Positions 58,011 through 64,000 of a stretch of DNA of 64,000 nucleotides are shown one piece after another. Source of the stretch: Pseudomonas fontis (GTDB lineage: Bacteria > Pseudomonadota > Gammaproteobacteria > Pseudomonadales > Pseudomonadaceae). A program made the translations under genes and the position numbers. Where the stretch lies: contig NZ_JAMDGY010000104.1 of assembly GCF_028656955.1 (NCBI RefSeq), forward strand, positions 45,569-109,568. Direction: 5' to 3'. A model generated the notes under the pieces. That model searched no databases, was not told the origin of the DNA, and saw only the letters and a list, made by a program, of their open reading frames with translations. Position 1 is the stretch's first letter, and every line of letters begins with the position of its first letter.

Positions 58011-59690
58011 ATGGAGCGTGTGCAGGCGTTGACACCGATCCGGGTCAGCAGTGCAGAGGCCCTGCGCTGGGACGATCAGGCGGACCTGGTGGTCGTCGGC
58101 TTCGGCGGTGCCGGCGCTTGCGCAGCCATCGAGGCCAGCAGCCACGGCCTGCGTGTGCTGGCCCTCGACCGTTTCGCCGGGGGTGGCGCCACCGCCCTCA
58201 GTGGCGGTGTGGTCTACGCTGGGGGCGGTACGCCGTATCAGCAAAAAGCCGGCTACCAGGACAGCAGCGCCGCGATGTTCGACTACCTGCGCCAAGAGGT
58301 CGGCGAGGCCGTGTCGCCAGCCACCCTGCAGGACTTCTGCGAGCGCAGCTGCGCGCAACTGGCCTGGCTGGAACGCCAGGGCGTCGCCTTCGAAGCCAGC
58401 GTGCCGCCGCAAAAAACCTCCTACCCCAGCGACCAGTTCTACCTGTATTACTCCGGCAACGAAACCGTGCCGGCCTACGCCGCACACGCCGTCCCAGCCC
58501 CGCGCGGCCACCGCGTCAAGGGGCCGGGGATGTCCGGTGCCAGCCTGTTCGCCCCACTCAAGGCCAGCGCCCTGCGCCAGGGCGTGCGCCTGCACAGCCA
58601 ATGCGAAGTGCGCCGCCTGGTCCTGGACAGCAACGACCGAGTGCTGGGCGTCGAAGCCTGGCAATTGCCGCCCGACAGCCCAGCCGCCCGCCGTCATGCG
58701 CGCCTGGCGCGCTGGGCCAGCAACATTCATATGTACGCCCCGGCTCTCGCTGACCATCTGCGCTCACGCCTGCGAAAAATCGAGCAACGAAACGCAAAGC
58801 GCACCCTGATCCGCGCAGAAAAAGGCGTGTTGCTGAGCAGTGGCGGTTTTATCCTCAATCGCGCGCTGGTGCGCCAATACGCCCCGCAGTACCTCGCCGG
58901 CCTGCCGCTAGGCACCACCGGCTGCGATGGCAGCGGCATCGCCCTGGGCCAGAGCGTTGGCGGCAGCGTCACTCGCATGGACAAGGTCAGCGCCTGGCGC
59001 TTCATCAACCCGCCACTGGCCTGGGCACGCGGCATCATCGTCAACGCCCAGGGCCGGCGCTACTGCAACGAAGAGGTCTACGGCGCCACCCTGGGCCATG
59101 CCATGGTCGAGGAAAACCACGGCCGGGCCATCCTGATTCTCAACCGCGCCCTGGTCAACGAGTCACTGCGCCAGGTCGGGCCGGGCAAGGTGTGGCAGTT
59201 CCAACGCCTGCCGGTACTGCTCAACCTGCTGTTCAACGCCCGGCGCAGCAACAGCCTGGAACACCTCGCACAGCGCTGCGGGCTGCCGGAAAGCGCCCTG
59301 CGCCATAGCGTGGAAACCTACAACCGCGCGGCCCGTGGCGAAATCACTGACCCGCTCGGCAAGTCGCCAGGCATGCGCGCGTCGCTGGAGCACGGGCCCT
59401 GGTACGCCTGCGACCTGTCCTATGACAGCAAGCTGTTCCCCTGCCCGGCCATCACCCTCGGCGGGCTGCGGGTAGACGAGCGCAGCGGCCAGGTGCTGGA
59501 CGCGTACGGCGAGCCTATCGCCGGCCTGTATAGCGCCGGGCGCAATGCCGTGGGGGTCGCCTCCAACCTGTACATCTCCGGCCTGTCCCTGGCCGATTGC
59601 ATCTATTCCGGGCGTCGTGCCGCGGCTCATGTGGCCGGGCATGGCGCCGCCAACACCACGCCATCAGGAGAACACCCATGCAACGCGTAG
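58011..59690 (+). CDS. FAD-dependent dehydrogenase (3-ketosteroid dehydrogenase/fumarate reductase family)
   Basis: 559 residues. N-terminal FAD motif ADLVVVGFGGAGACAAIEAS, then GGGATALSGGVVYAGGGTPY; the C-terminal FAD-contact block is LYSAGRNAVGVASNLYISGL. This belongs to the flavoprotein family that includes 3-ketosteroid delta-1 dehydrogenase and urocanate/fumarate reductases. Active-site Tyr residues could be in FYLYYSGNE (about residues 143-151). Starts 9 bp after the flavin reductase and overlaps the SDR gene by 13 bp. Substrate unknown; an alicyclic ketone is a reasonable guess. Confidence 0.83.
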   Translation: MERVQALTPIRVSSAEALRWDDQADLVVVGFGGAGACAAIEASSHGLRVLALDRFAGGGATALSGGVVYAGGGTPYQQKAGYQDSSAAMFDYLRQEVGEAVSPATLQDFCERSCAQLAWLERQGVAFEASVPPQKTSYPSDQFYLYYSGNETVPAYAAHAVPAPRGHRVKGPGMSGASLFAPLKASALRQGVRLHSQCEVRRLVLDSNDRVLGVEAWQLPPDSPAARRHARLARWASNIHMYAPALADHLRSRLRKIEQRNAKRTLIRAEKGVLLSSGGFILNRALVRQYAPQYLAGLPLGTTGCDGSGIALGQSVGGSVTRMDKVSAWRFINPPLAWARGIIVNAQGRRYCNEEVYGATLGHAMVEENHGRAILILNRALVNESLRQVGPGKVWQFQRLPVLLNLLFNARRSNSLEHLAQRCGLPESALRHSVETYNRAARGEITDPLGKSPGMRASLEHGPWYACDLSYDSKLFPCPAITLGGLRVDERSGQVLDAYGEPIAGLYSAGRNAVGVASNLYISGLSLADCIYSGRRAAAHVAGHGAANTTPSGEHPCNA

Positions 59691-60433
59691 AAGGCAAAGT
59701 CTGCATCGTCACCGGCGCCGCCAGTGGAATCGGGCGCGAAGACGCCCTGCTGTTGGCGCGCCAGGGCGCACGCGTCGTGCTCACCGACCTCAATGAAGAT
59801 GCCGGGCGCAAGGTAGCCGCCGAGATCGGTGGCAACGCCCTGTTCATCCGCCATGACATTGCCAGTGAACAGGACTGGCAGCAGGTGATCAGCACCACCC
59901 TGGAACACTTCGGGCGTCTCGACGTGCTGGTCAACAACGCCGCCATCCTGATTCCCGGCAGCATCGAGGACACCTCGCTGGAGACCTGGCAGAAGGTCCA
60001 GCGGATCAACGGTGACGGCTACTTCCTGGGCTGCAAGTACGCCATCGAGGCGATGAAAAACACCGGCGGCGGCTCGATCGTGAACATGTCCTCGGTTGCA
60101 GCGCTGGGCGCCATGCCGATGTTCTGCGCCTATTCCGCTTCCAAGGGCGCAGTGGCCGCCATGACCCGTTCCATCGCCTTGCACTGCAAGCAGAAGGGCT
60201 ACCGCATCCGCTGCAACAGCGTGCACCCGGACGGCGTCAACACGCCGATGACCCAGGCGCTGACTGGCGGCCAGGCGATCCCCCAGGAAGTGCTCGACCA
60301 GGACCCGATGAACCGCATGTGCGCCCCACGGGCCATCGCCAACGTGGTGCTGTTCCTGGCCAGCGACGAATCAAGCTTCGTCAACGGCGCGGAAATCCGC
60401 GTGGACAACGCGCAATTGATCAGCGGCATCTGA
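59678..60433 (+). CDS. Short-chain dehydrogenase/reductase
   Basis: 251 residues from ATG 59678 (CAGGAG upstream). Classical SDR: cofactor motif TGAASGIG near residues 12-19, DVLVNNAAI, catalytic Ser in NMSSVAALG and YSASK. The first Asp after strand 2 (VVLTDLNEDAG) suggests NAD preference. Probably oxidises a ring alcohol in the cluster's pathway. Confidence 0.92.
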   Translation: MQRVEGKVCIVTGAASGIGREDALLLARQGARVVLTDLNEDAGRKVAAEIGGNALFIRHDIASEQDWQQVISTTLEHFGRLDVLVNNAAILIPGSIEDTSLETWQKVQRINGDGYFLGCKYAIEAMKNTGGGSIVNMSSVAALGAMPMFCAYSASKGAVAAMTRSIALHCKQKGYRIRCNSVHPDGVNTPMTQALTGGQAIPQEVLDQDPMNRMCAPRAIANVVLFLASDESSFVNGAEIRVDNAQLISGI

Positions 60434-60440
60434 GGCAGGC

Positions 60441-61469
60441 ATGAGCATGGGCAGCTATCGGCTACAGGTCTGCGCGGTGATCGATGAAACCGCCGACGCA
60501 CGCTCGCTGGTGTTCGAGGTGCCGGAGCACCTGCGCGCGCGCTTTCACTACAAGGCCGGGCAGTTTCTCGGCTTTCGCGTGCCCTGCGCCGGCAAGCTGC
60601 TGACCCGCTGCTACTCGATGGCCAGCTCGCCGCTGTGCGACCCCCGGCCCAAGGTGACCATCAAGCGGGTCGAGGGTGGCCGGGTGTCGAACTGGATGAA
60701 CCAGCAGGTCCAGGTCGGTGACTGGCTGGAGGTGCTGCCACCGGCCGGGCATTTCTGCCTGGGCGATGACAGCGCGTGGCCGCTGGTGTTGTTTGGCGGC
60801 GGCTCGGGCATCACCCCGGTGATGTCGATCCTCAAGTCGACCCTGCTGGGCAGCGAGCGCCCGATCAAGCTGGTGTACGCCAACCGCGATGAGGCCTCGG
60901 TGATATTCCGTGACGAGTTGCGCCAGTTGGCGCGCGACTACCCCGAGCGCCTGGAGATCGTGCATGTGCTCGATTCGGTACAGGGCTTCCTCGGCGATGC
61001 CCAGGTCCGTCAATTGGTGCGCGGGTTGGAAGGTGGCGAGTACTTCATCTGCGGCCCCGCCCCCTTCATGGATACGGTCGAGCGCGCCTTGCTGGCCCTG
61101 GGCGAGGCGGCAGAACGCATCCATGTCGAGCGCTTTGTGTCTCCACCCGATCCTGATGAGGTGGTTGAGCAGGTATTCGAGGGTGAGGTGGCCTGCGAAT
61201 CGCTGCTCGTCGAGCTGGACGGCCAGCAGCACGAAATTACCTGCCAACCCGGCGAAACCCTGCTGCAGAGCTGTCGCAGCGCTGGCCTGGACGTGCCGTC
61301 CTCGTGTGAAGAAGGCTTTTGCGGTGCCTGCATGTGCACCGTGCAGGAGGGTGAAACCCGCCTGGCGCGCAACGATGTGCTCAGCGCCGCCGAGCTGGCC
61401 GCCGGCTGGACCCTGGCCTGCCAGAGCCGCCCGATAGGCCCGCGGGTGCGCTTGAGGTTCCCGGATTGA
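60441..61469 (+). CDS. Oxygenase-type ferredoxin reductase (FAD/NAD/[2Fe-2S], KshB-like)
   Basis: 342 residues. FAD-binding LTRCYSMASSP, NAD-binding LVLFGGGSGITPVMSILKST, FICGPAPFMDTVERALL, then a C-terminal plant-type ferredoxin domain with CEEGFCGACMCTV and a later Cys in WTLACQSR. Domain order is that of phenylacetate PaaK/PaaE and 3-ketosteroid 9-alpha-hydroxylase reductase KshB. The oxygenase it feeds is not in the cluster seen here. Confidence 0.9.
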   Translation: MSMGSYRLQVCAVIDETADARSLVFEVPEHLRARFHYKAGQFLGFRVPCAGKLLTRCYSMASSPLCDPRPKVTIKRVEGGRVSNWMNQQVQVGDWLEVLPPAGHFCLGDDSAWPLVLFGGGSGITPVMSILKSTLLGSERPIKLVYANRDEASVIFRDELRQLARDYPERLEIVHVLDSVQGFLGDAQVRQLVRGLEGGEYFICGPAPFMDTVERALLALGEAAERIHVERFVSPPDPDEVVEQVFEGEVACESLLVELDGQQHEITCQPGETLLQSCRSAGLDVPSSCEEGFCGACMCTVQEGETRLARNDVLSAAELAAGWTLACQSRPIGPRVRLRFPD

Positions 61470-61565
61470 ACGGTGCCCTAGTCTCAATGGACGATCATCC
61501 GTGGTCCGGCTGCGGTTAGACTCGGCAGCCGGATCGCTCAACAACAATAAGACAGAGGTTCAGTT

Positions 61566-62312
61566 ATGGCTCGTTTGCAGAACAAGGTCGCCGTTGTTAC
61601 TGGCGGTGCATCGGGAATCGGCCTGGCCTGTGTGCGCCGTTTCGCTGCCGAGGGGGCCCAGGTGGTCGGCCTGGATATCGGTGAAGCGCCGGCGGACTTC
61701 CCTGGCCTGTTCATGACCCTGGATGTGCGTGACGAAGCGCAGGTGCAGCAGGTGATGAGCGACGTGATCAGCCGTTTCGGGCGGCTCGACGTGCTGGTCA
61801 ATGCTGCCGGCGTTGCCGACCAGGGCAGCGTGACCCAGACCACCACGGCCAACTGGCAGCGGGTACTGGACATCAACCTGACCGGCAGCATGCTTACCAG
61901 CAAGTACGTGCTGGCACAGATGGCGTCGCAGCGCAGCGGCTCGATCATCAACGTCGGCTCGATCTTCGGCCTGCAGGGCTGCGACGGCAATGTGGCGTAC
62001 AACGTGTCCAAGGGCGGCATCAACCAGCTGACCCGCTCGATGGCCATCGACTATGGCTACGCCAATATTCGCGTGAACGGGCTGTGCCCGGGGCTGATCG
62101 AAACGCCGATGACCAGCATGGTCCGCGAGCAGCAGGCGTTCCATGCCTTCTTTGCCTCCCAGCACATGCTCAACCGCTCCGGGCAGCCGGATGAGGTGGC
62201 CAATGTCGCGTTGTTCCTGGCCTCGGACGAAGCGTCCTTTGTCAGTGGGCAGATGATCGCGGTCGATGGCGGCTTCTCCGCCGGCCGTCGCTTCGCCCCG
62301 CCAAGCGCCTGA
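61566..62312 (+). CDS. Short-chain dehydrogenase/reductase
   Basis: 248 residues. SDR motifs TGGASGIGLACVRRFAAEG, DVLVNAAGVADQG, INVGSIFGLQG and YNVSK, with Asp in GLDIGEAP after strand 2 for NAD. Separated from the reductase gene by 96 bp, so it may have its own promoter. Second alcohol-oxidising candidate of the cluster; only distant from the first SDR. Confidence 0.92.
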   Translation: MARLQNKVAVVTGGASGIGLACVRRFAAEGAQVVGLDIGEAPADFPGLFMTLDVRDEAQVQQVMSDVISRFGRLDVLVNAAGVADQGSVTQTTTANWQRVLDINLTGSMLTSKYVLAQMASQRSGSIINVGSIFGLQGCDGNVAYNVSKGGINQLTRSMAIDYGYANIRVNGLCPGLIETPMTSMVREQQAFHAFFASQHMLNRSGQPDEVANVALFLASDEASFVSGQMIAVDGGFSAGRRFAPPSA

Positions 62313-62381
62313 TTACCTGGGCCGGGCGCCCTGCCCGGCCCTTATCCCCCTGATTTTTCATCCTCTGCCTGAGGAGGCACC

Positions 62382-63929
62382 ATGGCGCCTATCGAAAATG
62401 CCCAGACCATCGCCCAGCTCTTTGCCCGTGCAGCCCGGATCTATGCTGACCAAGCGGCTATCGAGGATGGTGGGCAGAGCATCAGTTATCGACAACTCGA
62501 GCACCTGCGCCAACAGGCCGCCCGCGCCCTGCTCGCCCTGGACGTGCAGGTAGCGGACCGGGTGGCGGTATGGGCACCCAACCTGTGGGAGTGGATCGTC
62601 GCGGCGGCGGCCCTGCAAAGTGTCGGTGCCACGCTGGTGCCGCTCAATACGCGGATGAAGGGCAGTGAAACCGCGCATATCCTGCGCGAAAGCGGCAGCT
62701 GCGTGCTGTTCAGTGTCGGTCGTTTCCTCGACACCGACTACCCCGCCATGCTGCGCGATGAGCCTTTGCCGGCGTTGCGGCAGATCGTGCACATCCGGCC
62801 GCAAGCGGCGCTGGATACCGGCTTGAGCTGGGCTGCATTCATGGCGCTGGCGCAGCAGGTCCCTGAGGATGCGCTGGGTGAACGCGAAGCGTTGGTTAAT
62901 GCGCAGACCTTGTCCGACCTGCTGTTCACCTCGGGTACATCGGGCAAGCCCAAGGGCGTGATGACGTGCCACGGGCAGAACCTGCAGGTGGTCCGTGACT
63001 GGAGCGAAATCGTTGGCCTGCGCCAGGGTGAGCGTTACCTGATCGTCAATCCGTTCTTCCATTCCTTTGGCTACAAGGCCGGTTGGTTGGCGGCGTTGAT
63101 GCGTGGCTGCACCATCGTGCCGCACCAGGTGTTCGATGTGCAGGCGGTGCTCGAGTGCGTACAGCAGGCGCGCATCAACGTATTGCCGGGGCCGCCGACC
63201 TTGTACCAGACCTTGTTGGCGCATCCTCGGCGTGGGCAATACGACCTCAGTTCGTTGCGGGTTGCCGTGACTGGCGCAGCGGCGATCCCGGTGGAGATGA
63301 TTGCGCGCATGCGTGATGAGCTGGGGTTCAGCACCATTGTCACGGCCTACGGGCTTACCGAGGCGTGTGGCTTTGCCAGCATCTGCCGCCCGGGCGACAG
63401 TGCCGAGCGAGTGGCCAGCACCAGCGGCCGGGCCATGCCGGGGGTTGAGATCCGCTGTGCCGAAGGCAACGGCGAGGTGCTGATTCGTGGATACAACCTG
63501 ATGCAGGGGTACCTGAATGACCCGCAGGGTAGCCAGGATGCGGTGGATGCCGAGGGTTGGCTGCATACCGGTGATGTCGGGGTGCTGGATGATGCCGGGT
63601 ATTTGCGTATTACCGGGCGGCTGAAGGACATGATCATTACCGGCGGGTTCAATGTGTACCCAGCGGAGATCGAGCATTCGTTGTTGCTGCATCCAGGTGT
63701 GGCGCAGGCGGCGGTGATTGGTGTGGCGGATGAGCGGTTGGGTGAGGTGGCCATGGCGTTTGTGCTGCCGGTGGCGGGTCAGGCGATTGATCCGGCAGGG
63801 TTTATCAGCTGGTGTCGGGAGCAGATGGCCAACTACAAGGTGCCGCGCAAGGTGCAGGTGGTGGAGGTGATGCCCCTGAATGCTACGGGGAAAGTGGATA
63901 AGCAGGTTTTGCGGGGGTTGGTTGTTTAG
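62382..63929 (+). CDS. AMP-forming acyl-CoA ligase (FadD3-like)
   Basis: 515 residues. ANL-superfamily motifs: LLFTSGTSGKPKGVM (A3, near 184-198), YGLTEACG (A5), GWLHTGDVGVLDDAGYLRIT (A7), GRLKDMIITGGFNVYP (A8) and a final GKVDKQVL with the catalytic Lys (A10). It makes acyl-CoA from a carboxylate, as expected for ring-cleavage products or side chains in steroid/terpenoid breakdown. GAGGAGG precedes the ATG. The last 70 bp of the window hold no start of a further gene that I can support. Confidence 0.92.
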   Translation: MAPIENAQTIAQLFARAARIYADQAAIEDGGQSISYRQLEHLRQQAARALLALDVQVADRVAVWAPNLWEWIVAAAALQSVGATLVPLNTRMKGSETAHILRESGSCVLFSVGRFLDTDYPAMLRDEPLPALRQIVHIRPQAALDTGLSWAAFMALAQQVPEDALGEREALVNAQTLSDLLFTSGTSGKPKGVMTCHGQNLQVVRDWSEIVGLRQGERYLIVNPFFHSFGYKAGWLAALMRGCTIVPHQVFDVQAVLECVQQARINVLPGPPTLYQTLLAHPRRGQYDLSSLRVAVTGAAAIPVEMIARMRDELGFSTIVTAYGLTEACGFASICRPGDSAERVASTSGRAMPGVEIRCAEGNGEVLIRGYNLMQGYLNDPQGSQDAVDAEGWLHTGDVGVLDDAGYLRITGRLKDMIITGGFNVYPAEIEHSLLLHPGVAQAAVIGVADERLGEVAMAFVLPVAGQAIDPAGFISWCREQMANYKVPRKVQVVEVMPLNATGKVDKQVLRGLVV

Positions 63930-64000
63930 GTTTGGCTTGAATTTGTTGGCCTATCCCATTGATTTTGTTGTTTTTGATGCCCCCTTCCGCCTTTACGGCG

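Noticed and set aside
1..64000. CRISPR arrays, tRNA or rRNA genes
   Set aside because: No regularly spaced direct repeats and no tRNA-like or rRNA-like segments were noticed on either strand.

Overview
The window is about 64 kb of a GC-rich Pseudomonas chromosome. This is inferred from a MexCD-OprJ/NfxB efflux set, a Ysc/Psc-type type III secretion cluster, the nas/nir nitrate assimilation genes with sigma-54 promoters, a Pseudomonas-type DUF3077 gene and short palindromic repeats. I cannot fix the species.

Layout. 1-10058: the core of a Ysc-family injectisome, as two divergent operons. sctW-tyeA-sycN-sctX-sctY-sctV runs leftwards and leaves the window inside sctV; sctN-O-P-Q-R-S-T-U runs rightwards, mostly with ATGA overlaps. 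The divergent promoter carries a perfect 14-bp inverted repeat whose arms contain an ExsA/LcrF-like box. 10081-13413: a coiled-coil DUF4041/GIY-YIG protein and a YwqK-like repeat lipoprotein. 13566-19952: nfxB and the mexC-mexD-oprJ operon, with the repressor gene at the oprJ end instead of next to mexC. 20177-23663: a LysR regulator, a rubredoxin/FAD reductase fusion lacking one rubredoxin cysteine, and a Rieske oxygenase.

23795-31261 is the most unusual region. It is one leftward operon encoding a trypsin-like protease with a degenerate P-loop-like C-terminal half, a large STAND-type ATPase, a trypsin-like protease fused to a DRGH (NUC1) nuclease, a 16-codon mini-ORF and a two-helix SLATT membrane protein. 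It reads as a signal-triggered protease/nuclease/pore conflict system, probably anti-phage, and I do not recognise it as a named system.

31521-45135: nitrate assimilation. It holds nirBD, a nitrate reductase fused to a CysJ-like flavoprotein, the sensor pair nasS-nasT, a nitrate MFS transporter, a PP2C-kinase fusion and cobA. Each of the four transcription units has a good sigma-54 promoter. Three of them (nirBD, reductase, transporter) also have a leader with a hexaloop hairpin (AACGGC or AACGTC) followed by an intrinsic terminator, which fits antitermination by the ANTAR protein NasT.

45254-50334: an isochorismatase-family hydrolase with a divergent LysR gene, an outer-membrane transporter-like protein, a quinone oxidoreductase with a divergent HxlR gene, and a DUF3077 gene. 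50814-53502: a lower-GC islet with a nucleotidyltransferase and a KAP-like P-loop NTPase. 53683-57025: an esterase, TrmK, a small outer-membrane protein and a lipoprotein hydrolase. 57486-63929: a rightward catabolic cluster (flavin reductase, ketosteroid-dehydrogenase-like flavoprotein, two SDRs, a ferredoxin-type reductase, an acyl-CoA ligase) that looks suited to a polycyclic or alicyclic substrate. No tRNA, rRNA, CRISPR array or intact insertion sequence was seen.
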